The notes: a model not told the origin generated them from the letters alone. DNA of 64,000 bases from Chlorocebus sabaeus (GCF_047675955.1 NC_132925.1:73537622-73601621); one strand, 5' to 3'. Shown: positions 1-12,010, numbered from the stretch's first letter. Numbers and translations: made by a program.

Positions 1-119
1 CAGAAGAGTATGAGGGAAACCGCCCATCCAACCACCTTCCATCAGGTCCCTCCCCTGCCACGTGGGGATTACATTTCAAGATGAGATTTAGGTGGGGACA
101 CAGAGCCAAACCATATCAG
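1..119 (-). repeat. MST-type MaLR LTR, end fragment
   Basis: The sequence from the window edge to 'aaaccatatca' is the reverse complement of the conserved head of MST/THE1 LTRs (tgatatggtttggctctgtgtccc and onward). It is the 5' end of an LTR in minus orientation, cut by the window boundary. Confidence 0.8.
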
Positions 120-164
120 GTGTCCTTCACTGTTAATGCTCTTTCAGTTACCAGAGCACTAATC

Positions 165-275
165 ATCCTAGTTAACATTTCCTGAGCACATACTATGTGA
201 CAGGCACTATAGAAAGCACTTCCCCTGGATCCCCTCATTTAATTCTCACAAGAATTTGGGGAAGTTTCAAATCAT
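165..275 (-). repeat. MIR SINE fragment
   Basis: Contains 'gagcacatactatgtgacaggcac' and 'cctcatttaattctcacaag', the complement of the MIR core and tail, with moderate divergence. Confidence 0.7.
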
Positions 276-429
276 CGGTTCACAGGAAAGTAAATAAGAC
301 TGTTCTCAGATATATGTTACTATGTCCACTCTTACTTGTAATTAAAATTAGAACTACAATGACATCATTTTTTTATCTTTAAAACTGCTAGTCCATAGAT
401 GAGGCAGGGGAAAACAGAAAGCTCCTACG

Positions 430-725
430 TTGTTGGCAAGTGTCAATCGGTACTTCCCTAAAGGGCAATTTGGCATTATCTACCAAAATTACAAACGCCC
501 ATACCTTTCATGAAGTAATTCTACTTTTGGTATGTAACCTGCAAACATTCAACCAAGTATAACATGACACAGGAACAGTATCACTCACTGCAGCATGTCT
601 GTAATGTCCACCAATAGGGAAATGTTAAATAAACTATGGTTTGTTTACACAATGGACTACTATGCAATCATTATAAAAGACGGTGCTCTTTGTGAAGTGA
701 TATAAATCATCTCCAAAATAAAGTA
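430..725 (+). repeat. old L1M ORF2 3' fragment
   Basis: Reads as a decayed copy of the L1 ORF2 end: 'gggcaatttggcattatctaccaaaatta' and 'ttaaataaactatggtttgtttacacaatggactactatgcaatcattataaaa' segments are recognisable. No open frame remains. Confidence 0.65.
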
Positions 726-1479
726 GGTTAGAAAGCAGCAACAAAAAATACAGAAGATCTAGGATAGAGTGGCTCTGGAAAAACACTAAGGAAACTTATA
801 TAACATGAGAGTCTGGGGGAAAGGCACTGGGCAAGCAGACAGCAGAACCGGGAAGGAGACTTTGGAGGACAGTCCTTGAAGCTTGATTCCTGAAGGTTCC
901 CGTTTCCAGCCACTGGATTTAGGGGAATCCCTGCTGTTTAGCATGGATATTAAGGGAAAACAAGTCTGAAAAGCTGCTATATCCACTTTTGAGTAAACTA
1001 GTAAGAGTGACGATTTTTGCACCTAAAGACTGGGGCTTCGATGAACTTACTGAACAGATTGAATTACTTGTTTGGCGTGCCTGACTGCCTGCAGCAAAAC
1101 TAGGGTGGGGAGAATAACCCTCACCTATCTCAAAACTCTTTAGGAGCATCTACCAAAAGGGAGCCAGGAGTTGTTATTAAAATGGCTACATCTTGCCATT
1201 GGGACAGCTCCAACCAGCTTCTAACCTTCAGGTTTCTGCAGACAGGAGTCAGACACCAGCAATTTATCCTCCAGACTCCAGGGGACACATGCCGGGCTCT
1301 TTTAAGGGCGTTTCCCAAATTCTACACTCCAGTCCCAGGCAAACAGCTGCGAGCAAGAGGTTCAACTTCTCCCCCAGACAAATACCCCACTTTGTGCTCT
1401 CTTGAAGGCCCTCACTTGGCTTGCACTCTCTATGGTTATGAAAACCCCAATTCTGCTTCAATAAGCAAGCCACACACAT

Positions 1480-1795
1480 GTACTTTCACACCCTTGTGGT
1501 TCTGCTCTTGCTGTTCTGCCTATATCCTTAACTACTTCTAACTGCCACTCCTTCAACAATTAAGAGTCATTTTATGCTAACTGAGCACCACTCAAGCATT
1601 GCTCCTTCTGTAACCCCAGCTGCATCTTGTATATACTTATCATTACAGTGCTTATGACACTGCACTGTAAAGTGTCTACTTCCCTCTTTGTTTCCCTGCC
1701 AGAAAGTGAATCCTTCAGGGCAGAAGTGCTCCTTGTAGTGCCCCAAGACCCAGTAGGCACTCCAAAAAGGACAGCTGAGTGAAATTTGTGGACAA
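1480..1795 (+). repeat. L2 LINE 3' end fragment
   Basis: The L2 tail pattern is visible ('cagaaagtgaatccttcagggcagaag', then 'ccccaagacccagtaggcactcc'). Confidence 0.5.
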
Positions 1796-1799
1796 AAGA

Positions 1800-3420
1800 C
1801 ATTTGCTAAGTTTAACTGATTCCTACTTCTTTTGAAACAATTTGCTTTACTCTGCTTTCTTCCTCTATAAAAAGTCCTTCTAATTTACATCCAAGAGTAT
1901 GAGGCTGCTCTCCATAAAATTTTCAGGCCAACTGCATCTGAAATCATCCTGGTTATGAGAGCAGCTATGATTTTGCTCCCCACTTTCATCTTACTGCAGT
2001 AATAACACTGCACCAGCATGCTTGAGCACATTTAATTTGGCAAAGATCATGAGAAAAATGAACACTGAAAGGATGAGGTAAACAGTGTAATCTGCTGACC
2101 TTGCTTAGACTCTAAAATTCACAGTAACTAAAATAATTTCAGAGAATGTAAGGGATAAGCATGCAATCTCCACAAACATCAAATGCAGGGGGAAAAAAAA
2201 GTGTGACAACATTCACACGATCTAAAGAACACAGAATCTATCTTATAATGCATGGACTCAAACTTCAATCTCATTCTAATGGGCAACTGCTAGGGAGATA
2301 AAACTAGTTTAAGGAAAAAATTGCATACAGAATAAACATATACGTTTCCAGGTGATTCTCACTAAGGTTTTTATGTATTTTCTTATTGAAACAACAAACA
2401 CGCTCTTGGCAAAAAGATTTTATATTGGTGCCAGAATAAAGTAAGAACCTAATGCAAAAAAATTCTGCTTAAAGCAGATGTTATCACTTCTTATTTTTCT
2501 CATTTTGAGAAGCAGCTATGTTTCATTCGGCAATAATTCTTCTCTCATTCTATCAGAGAATCTGTACAAAAGCAACACCTCAACTAAAATCAAGTCTGAA
2601 GGATCTTTTATAAATACGCATAATGCAGAAGACCTCAATTAAGTTTCCAACAAAACGCTGCCATTTTGAGTAAACAAAGTCATCTCAGTAAGGTCACACT
2701 ACTTTCAAGGATTGCAGGCTATAAATTAATTACTAGCATGACATATGTCAAAACAAATTTTTTAAAGAACAGAACACAGCTGCAACCATGTGCTTATCTG
2801 TTCGTATGCAAAACCAGTATTCTCCAGCATGTAAATATATTCATTTATTCAGTATCTCTCAGAAAAATAAAAAAGGCTTATTGCCTCTCTCTTTCCTGCA
2901 CCCAGGTGAAATCTGAGTAAGTAACACATTTAGAAAGAAACTAAGTACAGAGTGAATATACAGTATGGGTGCTATTTCCCAAAGGCACAAGTCATCGCCA
3001 CAGAATTAACTAATTTTGAAACATTAAGTTTGCCTTAAAAATAAGTTCTTCAAAGATCTACACCAAGTAGATTGTGAACCTGTGAAAACCAAAGCTTTAA
3101 GTCACATGTAACAGTGTCGGTATGTCATAAAGAAGACTGCACTTTCTAGTTAAAAACAAAAAACTACCTGAGAATAAAATGAGGGATTTCAATGAATTTC
3201 AGTATTCGGTCAAATATGGCAATATTTAACTATTATGTTTCAGTATCCCAGAACCTCCAAATAGAAAACGCAGACGCAGAGCAGACGTATGCAGGTTCTC
3301 ACTTATATTTTCTCTAACAGAAAACTGTGTCCCAAACCAGACTTCTCTTATATCTTATCTATCTGAAAACAAACTTTTGAACTTCAAGATAGTCTCTTCT
3401 ATATGAAGCAAAGATTATAA
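1800..3420. other. intron 5 sequence without recognised features
   Basis: AT-rich intronic DNA. I see no exon, RNA gene or confidently named repeat; likewise between about 730 and 1480. Confidence 0.5.
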
Positions 3421-3426
3421 CACACT

Positions 3427-3728
3427 TCTTTTTTTTCTTTTTTTTCTTTTTGGAGACAGGGTCTGTCTGTCACCCAGGCTGGAGTGCAGTGGCACAATTA
3501 CGGCTCATGGCAGCCTCGACATCCCAGGCTCAAGCAGTCCTCCCACCTCAGCCTCCCAAGTAGCTGGGATTACAGGCACCACCACGCCCAGCTAGTTTTC
3601 GTATTTGTTATAGAGACAGGGTCTCACAGTGTTGCCCAGGCTGGTCTTAAACTTCTGGGCTCAAACAATCCACCCACCTCCACCTACCAAAATGCTGGGA
3701 TTACAGGCTTGAGTCACCATGCCTGGCC
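3427..3728 (-). repeat. Alu (old, S/J type)
   Basis: Full-length Alu in minus orientation, from a poly-T tract through 'gtcacccaggctggagtgcagtg' to 'accatgcctggcc'. Divergent from young Alu. Confidence 0.9.
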
Positions 3729-3839
3729 TATATCATGCTCTTGCAGTAATATACTGAAACTACTTACTGATCGTAAACTTTTGCTCTTTCAACCAAACAG
3801 AACAAAAGAAAATTTCCCATGTGCTGAATCACAGAAATT

Positions 3840-3935
3840 TAGAGTTAGAAGGCAAAGAGAGGTGAAGTGGCTTCCCCTGGGGTACACTGCTCTGTGAATC
3901 ACCTGCAGTGCCAGGACTCCAGTCCAGACTGAACT
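3840..3935 (-). repeat. MIR SINE fragment
   Basis: 'ggcaaagagaggtgaagtggcttcccc' followed by 'ccaggactccagtccagactg' matches the complement of the MIR core. Confidence 0.6.
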
Positions 3936-4016
3936 TCCCAGCTCATCATATTTTGTTATCAAGAAGCCAAGGGCTCATTGCCTGATACGGACTTTTGAGA
4001 CACCCACCTCTTAGAC

Positions 4017-4370
4017 CAGCGGTCCCCAACCTTTTTGGCACCAGGAACAGGTTTTGTGGAAGACAATTTTTCCATGGACCAGTGGGGTGGGGTGGGTGGT
4101 TTCAGGATGAAGCTGTTCCACCTAAGATGTTCCACCTCCAATCATCATGCCTTAGATTCTCATAAGGAGCACACAACCAAGATCCCTTGCATGCGCAGTT
4201 CACAATAGGGTTCGTGTTCCTATGAGAATCTAATGCTGCTGCTGATCTGACAGGAGGCAGAGCTCAAGTGGTAATGATCACTCACCTGCTGCTCACCTCC
4301 TGCTGTGTGGCTCAGTTCCTAACAGGCCACAGACCAGTACCAGTCCACAGCCCTGGGGTTGGGGTCCCTG
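4017..4370. mobile_element. MER1B-like hAT-Charlie DNA transposon
   Basis: Non-autonomous DNA transposon with terminal inverted repeats: left 'cagcggtccccaacctttttgg', right '...ctggggttggggtccctg'. The interior has the diagnostic 'agattctcataaggagc' and its mirror 'cctatgagaatctaatg'. Flanked by an 8-bp target-site duplication, TCTTAGAC at 4009-4016 and TCTTAGAA at 4371-4378, as hAT elements make. About 354 bp, slightly internally reduced. Confidence 0.88.
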
Positions 4371-4454
4371 TCTTAGAATGCTTATTTCATTACAAATTTT
4401 TCATTAGTTCCTCATAATTCAGTAATTAACTTGATATCTTACCCTCAGTAGTTC

Positions 4455-4752
4455 TTTTTTTTTTTTGGAGACAGAGTCTCGCTCTTGTTGCCCTGTTGCC
4501 CAGGCTGAAATCCAGTGGCACGATCTTGGCTCACTGTAACCTCTGCCTCCCGAGTTCAAGCAATTCTCCTGCCTCAGCCTCCTGAGTAACTGGGATTACA
4601 GGTGCCCGCCACTTGGCTAATATTTGTATTTTTAGTAGAGATGGGGTTTCGCCATGTTGGCCAGGTTGGTTTCGAACTCCTCACCTCAGGTGATCCTTCT
4701 GCCTCGGCCTCCCAAAGTCCTGGGTTACAGGCGTGAGCCACCACACATGGGC
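4455..4752 (-). repeat. AluS-type element
   Basis: Minus-oriented full-length Alu with poly-T at the left end, 'gagtctcgctcttgttgccc' and a terminal 'gagccaccacacatgggctg'. It lies about 300 bp downstream of exon 5. Confidence 0.9.
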
Positions 4753-5047
4753 TGAAGTTATTTCTTAATATGTCAACTGTAAGAGATATTTAGCCACCCT
4801 AGAATAACAAGTCAGTTACATCATGGGCCATTCTGACCACTGAAATTGCTCTTCCGGCAAACCCGCTCTACTCATTCTTTCAAATGTAAAAACTGAGAAA
4901 ACTTAACAGAAAAGTGACGATAATTTCCCTTTTTGATTTTTTAAACCAAGTTTCTCCAAATATATTTCTAACTGTTAAGTAGTGTAAATTTACTGAACAA
5001 AGCACATTATTCTTTTGTACTTCAATATTGGAAAGTAAGTGACTTAC

Positions 5048-5095
5048 CTCTCTTAAAACTGTGCTTTTATAGCCTCGATACAACCCTTGGATACC
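5048..5095 (-). CDS. SLC25A26: SLC25A26 coding exon 5 (matrix loop of second repeat)
   Basis: A small 48-bp exon of 16 codons encodes GIQGLYRGYKSTVLRE. With the preceding EE it completes the E-G-x-x-G-L-Y-R-G motif of the second repeat's matrix helix and leads into helix 4, whose continuation (human IPFSLVQFPLWES, as I recall it) would be in exon 6. It is preceded by TTGTTTGTTTCAG and followed by a GTAAGT donor. I found no sequence that encodes the next exon between 1 and 5047, so exon 6 lies outside the window. Confidence 0.93.
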
Positions 5096-6293
5096 CTGAA
5101 ACAAACAAACAGCCAAGAGTTCAGAAAGAATGGCAGAGATTTCTGAAGGACGTTCTGTATACAGCAGATCTACCTGCTCTTGTTTGAGTTCTAGAACATT
5201 CACAATTGCCACAGTTCCATAAGAGATTAATGATTCTAAACTGGCCTAAGGTACATAATTTATACCTTATATAACTTATATACCTCTATAACTAGCTCCT
5301 AAGGGAGCTCAGATTAGCTTCCTTTGAAATAGGAACATCTCTAACAATAAAAATGACTACATATTTACTTATTTTAGTTGCTATTACTCTACTAAATATT
5401 AATTATATAGTACTTAATTGCTGTAACATGTCTTCTCTTGAAAAAAACATGAGATGCTTTAAATACATTTCTAAAAGCAAATGCACACAAATGCCAATTA
5501 CCCTTTTGTATATATACAGAATTATATTTATAGCTTCAAACATCAGAAATTCATTCATAATCTCCCAAAGTAGTAGTCAATATTTCCAGACAAACCTGTA
5601 TTAACCATCCACATAGTTCAATGAGGAAGCCATACTAGCTTCATCTCATTTGTACAATTAATATTCAAGGTCTCCTCACCTAGGTAACAGACTATTACAA
5701 ATAACTTTTCTAAAATCAACACTCATTGAAAATTTCCATGTGATTCTCATGTTTTGTTTTTTTTTTTTTAAAAAAGACTTCTATAAAAACTATAAAAGAA
5801 AGCAACTAAATGCTCTCTAGTCACAGGGCCAGGAAAAACAATTTCTGACTGACAGTTTCAAATGCATCAGTAAAAGAAGCTACATTTTGGTATAAACGTT
5901 ATGACACTGGTTATTGTCATCAGTCCAGTACTATATCTCTTCCACGGACCTAAAATACTATAGTGATGTTTTAATATAGTATCTTTCTTCATTTTACATA
6001 TTTACAATTTGTTTCACATCTGATTCCAGAAGAACTGCAGGAAGATTACAATTCAGGACACATATACTGTAGAGACACTCAATGTTATGCTTAGAAATTT
6101 GAAAAACATTTAAATGAAAATACTCAAAAACCAATAAAAGGCAAAGATAATCTTAGCAAAAAATTACTACAACTGGACATTAAATTTAGCTCTAAAGTTT
6201 TCTCTCAGGCTGTCAGGATGAAGTCCACAGTGCTCATATGAGCTACCATAAAATCTTAATAAAGAAAAGAAGAGCTTAAAAAACACATCTCAC
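5096..6293. other. intron 4 of SLC25A26
   Basis: A short intron, AT-rich, bounded by the GTGAGA donor of exon 4 and the TTTGTTTCAG acceptor of exon 5. Apart from an oligo-T/A run near 5755-5775 I recognise nothing in it. Confidence 0.7.
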
Positions 6294-6398
6294 CTCTTCA
6301 TATAAGATGTTAGAGAAAATCTGAAATGTTCTTGTAGAAGCAGATACCTGTGCCCTCTGCTTAACCACTTCAGATGGAACTCGAATCAGGCAGGCAAC
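6294..6398 (-). CDS. SLC25A26: SLC25A26 coding exon 4 (second carrier signature)
   Basis: It encodes 35 whole codons, starting VACLIRVPSEVVKQRAQVSA and ending FSNILYEE. This holds the second repeat's signature PSEVVKQR (P-x-E-x-x-K-x-R) at the end of helix 3, and the start of the matrix helix that follows. The acceptor TTGTCTTTTAG has a good pyrimidine tract and the donor is GTGAGA. The exon is 105 bp with both boundaries in phase 0, so its omission would keep the frame but remove the second signature and hence a functional carrier. Confidence 0.95.
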
Positions 6399-6589
6399 CT
6401 AAAAGACAAATTTAATTATACCCTAAAAAGTAAATAACTGCTATAAAAACTGAAATTTTTTGGTAAGCAAAAATTATAGTAAAAAGGTATAATATGGAGG
6501 CTTACGGCAAGATGTCAAAAAACCTTGTCAAAAAACCTTTCCTGGCTTGTCCTATATAGATCCTCCCACCTCCTGCCAGATGTTCCAAG

Positions 6590-6690
6590 AACATTTGCCT
6601 ATAAGCCTCCCAACGGCGAGAAGCACATTTACTCATTTCGAATCCCCAACGCCCAGAACTGCATCTGGCACATGACATTTCAAACATGCG
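6590..6690 (+). repeat. L2 LINE tail fragment
   Basis: 'cacatttactcatttcgaatccccaacgcccagaactgcatctggcacatgaca' follows the L2 3' tail (tgtatccccagcacctagaacagtgcctggcaca). Confidence 0.5.
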
Positions 6691-7257
6691 TGATGAAAGA
6701 TGAACCAGAGGAACCTCTGCTTTACTAGAAGTAATGCACACATCCGTAGAGGCAAGCTGACCATCAGCTGGTACCCACCCTTCCATCCCTCACCAACTCC
6801 AGCCCCAACAACTCTTGATCATGCAGCAACTGAAAAGGGACTCCCAGCACTCTTGTACACTCTCCTCCAGCATTCCAGCAGACGTGGGTCATCCTCACAG
6901 CTACTGGCCAATATGTGATTCTAATATCACCCTTGCTGACATGCTGAGGCCGGGTATATGTCACCTCAAATCCACACTGCCAGGATTTTACCTTACCCTA
7001 TATAAAGGTAATTTACTTATTTTCAGAAAGAGAAACAATAAAAAATTTGTCAAACCCAAAGGAACTCTGCCCACAAAAGGAAAGAAGGCAAGGTTGGAGA
7101 AGGGGTGGCAAGGTACAGGGAGGGAGACGTGTAAACATATTTTAAACATTTTAATGGAAGTCCTGTATTTAAGGCTCTATGGATCTAACAGTCTGCAAAG
7201 ATAAAAACTTTTTCTGCAACTTAGATTTCACACATGTAACCTTGAACACCAAAGTTA

Positions 7258-7322
7258 TGGCACTCGGGAGGCTGAGACAGGAAGGTAGCTTGAGCCCAGG
7301 AGTTCAAGACTAGCCTGCAAGA
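7258..7322 (+). repeat. Alu fragment
   Basis: 'cactcgggaggctgagacaggaaggtagcttgagcccaggag' is a small Alu right-arm piece, truncated on both sides and directly left of a young Alu. Confidence 0.65.
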
Positions 7323-7345
7323 AATGTAAGAAAACTGTCCCACCA

Positions 7346-7645
7346 GGCCGGGCGCAGTGGCTCAAGCCTGTAATCCCAACACTTTGGGAGGCCGAGATGG
7401 GCGGATCACGAGGTCAGGAGATCGAGACCATCCTGGCTAACACGGTGAAACCCCGTCTCTACTAAAAAATACAAAAAAACTAGCCGGGCGCGGTGGCGGG
7501 TGCCTGTAGTCCCAGCTACTCGGGAGGCTGAGGCAGGAGAATGGCGGGAACCCGGGAGGCGGAGCTTGCAGTGAGCTGAGATCTGGCCACTGCACTCCAG
7601 CCTGGGTGACAGAGCAAGACTCCGTCTCAAAAAAAAAAAAAAAAG
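7346..7645 (+). mobile_element. AluYR-like young Alu (Old World monkey type)
   Basis: Full-length, low-divergence Alu with 'ctcaagcctgtaatcccaac', 'aaaaaatacaaaaaactagccggg' and 'gagctgagatctggccactgc', variants of the cercopithecoid AluYR-type lineage. A target-site duplication of about 11 bp (AAGAAAACTGT at 7328-7338, repeated at 7643-7653) flanks it. Confidence 0.88.
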
Positions 7646-7786
7646 AAAACTGTGCCAGCAAATAGAGTACACAACTCAAAGAGGTTTGTCCCTTTTGATC
7701 TGTATTCTCCTGATTCCTAATCAGAGATCAGTACTCAATTCGGATATTACATAAGGCTTTGTCTGTCCAAAACTAAATGGTTCTAA

Positions 7787-8050
7787 AGCAAGGCTCTACA
7801 GCAAATTTATAATATAAAAGACCAAGTAGAAAATATTTTACAGTTTGCAAGCCACATGGTCTCTGTCGCAACTGTTCAGCTATGCTGTTTTAGCACAAAA
7901 GAAGCTATACATATATAATGTATATATTATATATGTATAGATTTATATATATATTAATTTATATATAATATATAAATTAATAGTTTGGCTATGTTCCAAT
8001 AAAATGATATTTACAAAAACAGGCGACAGCTTGCCAACCCCTACGCTAAG
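7787..8050 (+). mobile_element. MER58-like hAT-Charlie element containing an AT tract
   Basis: 'gcaagccacatggtctctgtcgcaactg' and 'tggctatgttccaataaaatgatatttacaaaaacagg' fit MER58A. The stretch 7905-7985 between them is an AT-rich simple repeat that has expanded inside the element. Confidence 0.75.
7905..7985. repeat. AT-rich palindromic simple repeat
   Basis: Alternating TA/AT words such as 'tatacatatataatgtatatatt' and 'aatttatatataatatataaatt' are self-complementary and could form hairpins or cruciforms. Confidence 0.8.
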
Positions 8051-8740
8051 GGAATTAGCCTTGGCAAAAGCAGACTGGGCACAGAACAGATAAAAGCCCC
8101 AGCACCCCATGACAAGTGGGACAAAGATGCCATGTGATGTGATTTTAGACGTCATGAAGTCAGCTAACACGGGCATATCGCTTCTAAAGCTAGGAAGTAA
8201 CAATGCTTCATGCTGATGCATTACAACAAAGGGTATGGTTATGGTAACAACGGATCCATTACCTGAAGTTATTTTTCTACCAAAACTGACAAGATTTACA
8301 AAACAATATAATCTGATTTCCATTTCTTCATTCACCGAACATTTGAATGCTTCTTATGCATAAAGCTGTCTATAACTTGGGCCAACATATCTTTCTACCC
8401 AGTCTCCCTTTAAACTTATCTAATTCAGTTCAAGAAATACATATGGAGCCAGATACTACACAAGCCACTCCACGACAAAGAAGACTAAGATGATGCCCTG
8501 GCCTCAAAGAACCCATAAATACATATCAATAATTTCAATAACATATGGCCAAAAAGCGCAGGCGGGGGAAGAAAGATTATGGGAAATGTGGAGGAGGGGT
8601 ATTTAGTCCAACCCCCACATTCAGAGAAACTGCCCAAGATTACGCCATTATAGAACCTTCCAGATGAGCCAGAATGAGCTGGTAAGAAAGGTGGGAAGGT
8701 CACAGTGGGAAGAGCGAACAATAAAAGAAAGTACATAAAT

Positions 8741-9029
8741 GGCCGGGCACGGTAGCTCACGCCTATAATCCCAGCATTTTGGGAGTCCGAGGCAGGTGGA
8801 CCACAAGGTCAGGAGATCGAGACCATCCTGGCTAACACGGTGAAACCGTGTCTCTACTAAAAATACAAAAAATTAGCCGGGTGTGGTGGCAGGCGCCTGT
8901 AGTCCCAGCTACTCGGGAGGCTGAGGCAGGAAAATGGCATGAACCCGGGAGGCAGAGCTTGCAGTGAGCAGAGATCGCACCACTGCACTCCAGCCTGGGC
9001 GACTGAGCGAGACTCTGTCTCAAAAAAAA
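8741..9029 (+). mobile_element. AluY/S-like element with long target-site duplication
   Basis: Full-length Alu from 'ggccgggcacggtagctcacgcc' to a short poly-A. The duplication AAAGAAAGTACATAAAT occurs at 8724-8740 and again at 9027-9043, 17 bp identical. Confidence 0.9.
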
Positions 9030-9159
9030 GAAAGTACATAAATACAAAAGCAGGGTGTCCAGGGGCATCAGCGGCAGCCCCACCAACACAGATTTCCAAA
9101 GCTGGCAGCCGCCCACATGGTTCCGTATTACCAAAGCAGCAAGTGCAAGGTCAGGAGTA

Positions 9160-9620
9160 ATGACAAGACTGGACAGACAAGGCCCTGTATACCACGCTAA
9201 GGGGCTGGAACTTCATTCCATAGTTAGTGGGAACATTGAAAAAACTGAAGCAGAGGAATGACGACGTGTGCTTAGGGAGATCCCTCTGGCCGCAGTGCAC
9301 AGGACAGCTGGAGGGTGGAGTGGGGAGGAAGGCAAGAAGCAAACGCGGACCAAGAGCCAGAAGGCAGGAGATGGGTTACAAGATTGCTATAGCAGTTCTA
9401 TAAGAGGTCTGGAAATGAATATGGCTCAGAGAAAGTCAAATCTGAGGAAAAATTCAAGAGTAAAATGCACTGGACCTGGTCACCGACAGGAGGTTAAGGA
9501 GTGAAGAAGTAGGGAGACAGTAAGATGCTTCTGTTTCTGGTTTGGATAATGGGCATATGGTGGTCCCATAACATGAGATTAGGAGTCCAGGGAAGAAGAG
9601 GGGAGGTAAGTTCAGACTGG
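9160..9620 (-). repeat. ancient LINE-like repeat (L2-type, family uncertain)
   Basis: 'ggccctgtataccacgctaaggggctggaacttcattcc' and 'agggagatccctctggccgcagtg' resemble a common ancient mammalian repeat related to the complement of L2. No coding capacity. Confidence 0.4.
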
Positions 9621-10157
9621 GCAATGCTGAGTAGAAGTCTGGGGACACGTAAGGGGCTATGTCCAGCCAAGTAATGAATATATGGTTATGAAACTAGAAA
9701 ATAACAAGGTTGCAAAAACAGTAACACCCAAAGAGAGAGCCAAAAAGGAAGGTCAAAAGCCAATAATGGGACCCTGGGAACTTCAATTTTTGAAGGGCAA
9801 GGAACAGTGGGAGTGGGTACATGGTGTTGCCGGGCACACCTGCCTTCTCTGGCTGCCCAGCTTCTGACTCTCATGTGTTGGGGGCTTCCCGGTTAGGAAA
9901 AACAAAGGGAGTCAGTCTCTCCCTTCCTGCCCTGGCAGGAGGACGACAATCAGGTGAGTTAGGTCCGACTAATCAAACACTCCTGTCCAGGGGTCTGATT
10001 CTAGAGCTATGCTGGCAAATATGTAGGCCACTAGCCCATGAGGCTACGGAGCACTTGAAAAGTGGCTAGTACAATTAAGATGTTCTATAAGTGTTAAATG
10101 ACAGATTTTGAAAACTTGGTATAAAAAAATTAATGTAAAATATCCTGTTACTAATTC

Positions 10158-10282
10158 TTTAAAAAAAGAAAAAGAAAAGAGAGATGAGGTCTCACTATGT
10201 TGCCCAGGCTGGCCTTGACCTCCTGGGCTCAAGTGATTCTCCCACCTTGGCCTCCTGAGTAGATGGTGCCACCATTCCCAAT
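10158..10282 (-). repeat. Alu left monomer (FLAM-like)
   Basis: A single monomer in minus orientation ('gaggtctcactatgttgcccaggctgg' through 'ctcctgagtagatgg'), without a second arm. Confidence 0.7.
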
Positions 10283-10299
10283 TAATAATTATTTTACAT

Positions 10300-12010
10300 T
10301 AATTTTACAGTGAAATCTAAATACCAAGGATGTGTTTGGTTTAATAAAAGATGTTATTAAAGTTCATCCCAGCAGATGTTTTCACCTTTTTTAATGTGGC
10401 TATTAGAAAATATAAAATTTCACCTGCATCTTACATTATATCTCCATTGAACAGTGCTGTTTGGAGCGACTGGGAAAGCTGAACATTCATTTACAGAAAT
10501 AACTGCTTTTTTAGATGCAAGCACCAGGACCATGACTATAAATGACATTTAATGGTCACTTAAGTGATTTGGTGACAGGCAGTTCAACTTTTAATCCAGA
10601 ACCTCAAAGTGAACAAGAAGCCAGGCTCTTCCTATCCTTCTGCCCAGCCACCCAGCTCCCTGGCTTCTCATCCTTAGGCCTCCTGACTCTCAGATAAAAG
10701 ACAGCTCTTACGTCCCTCAGTACCACCTCATCACACAAAAGAGTTCAAGGCAAGAAGAACAGGCCTCCTCTCTTTTCTCAGATGACCCCCAGCAGACATT
10801 TCCTTGCATGTGTTAGCCAGAGTTGTATGATGTGGCCACCCCCCTTGTTAGGGAGGTGGAGGATACCTAGATCTAGCAAAGAGTTAGGAACATGGGACAC
10901 AAACCAAATCAGCATTCTGCGGGCAAAGGAGAAGTGGAAGGCAACAGTGTCTGCCAATCTTCAAAAAAATATTCTTCATTCCATAAGTTAGCCAGGATCA
11001 ATGTTGATGGCAAGCAACCAAGCACCCTACTTGATGTGCAAGGGTGCCAGAAGCCTCAAATGGAGACTGGCAGAGGAACGCATCAAGAGTCTCCAGCAGC
11101 GCACATATGAGGGTTTCCAGTGTTCACCAGTATTGTTTCCATAGAGTGGCTGGGGTGGGAGATCCATTATGGTCAATTCATAAGGTACTGAGGGAGATGA
11201 GCAAGCGTAGACTACCGTCAGGGGAAGGTGGCTAGGTGTTAGGAGATGGGTTCAGAGTTAAGAGGGCCACAGGGACAAGGAATAGTGTGGTTTTACTTAA
11301 GACAGTCGATATTTGCACATACGATGGGGGAAAGTGCTCTCAGCAAGACAAAGGTTGATAACCTAGGAAAGATGTGAAATAATACATGAAGACCCCACAG
11401 GAAATAAAAAAAGTCAGAGTCAGAAGCCCGGGCCCATGCCTCTCCATCTGTGACTACCTCCCTTTACCAGGCCCACCCCTCAGCCTCGGGGCCACTCCTG
11501 CATCAAAACTGGATCTTTCATTCAGGGTTCAACTCCAGGGAGGAATGAGCAGTGGTCTGGCTGAGGGTCTGCAGCCCTAGACTGTGTCCCCAGTTCTGCA
11601 AGTGAATTCCCGAGTGTTTCCCTGGCCTTCCAGGTTTTTTTTTTAAATTCATTTCAAAATTAAGAAAACTGACAAATAATAATGCATATATTTATACAAT
11701 TAGATGCATATATGTATAATTTTTCTTACTTGACTTGGACCAAATTTTTATGGTATCTTTTTAGGTCCTTATTTCTATAATTCTTAATTTTCCAAAATTA
11801 TACCTTATCTAACCTCAAAAGATTCCCTCCCTTCTGAATTCTTAATTCCCAAATAAGCTTTCTTATCTGACATTTTTTACTTATTAACTTACACCATATA
11901 GTTTGTAAAATATATTTCCTCTTCTACTAAACTGTAAGCACCCTGAGAGCAAGAAGACGGTATGCACCAAACTTACTAATCAGCTGGTGTATTATTTTAT
12001 GTTGAAAGCA
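10300..12010. other. intron 3 sequence without recognised features
   Basis: Mixed-composition intronic DNA; no exon with carrier similarity and no clear repeat call. A long poly-A run sits at about 12042-12063. Confidence 0.45.

Noticed and set aside
6525..7204. Overlapping open frames close to exon 4
   Set aside because: Partly L2-like sequence, conflicting frames on both strands, no family match.
7406..7679. Open frames with ETESCSVTQAGVQW-like translation, and the many similar ones elsewhere
   Set aside because: This is the usual reading of an antisense Alu and occurs in nearly every Alu in the window.
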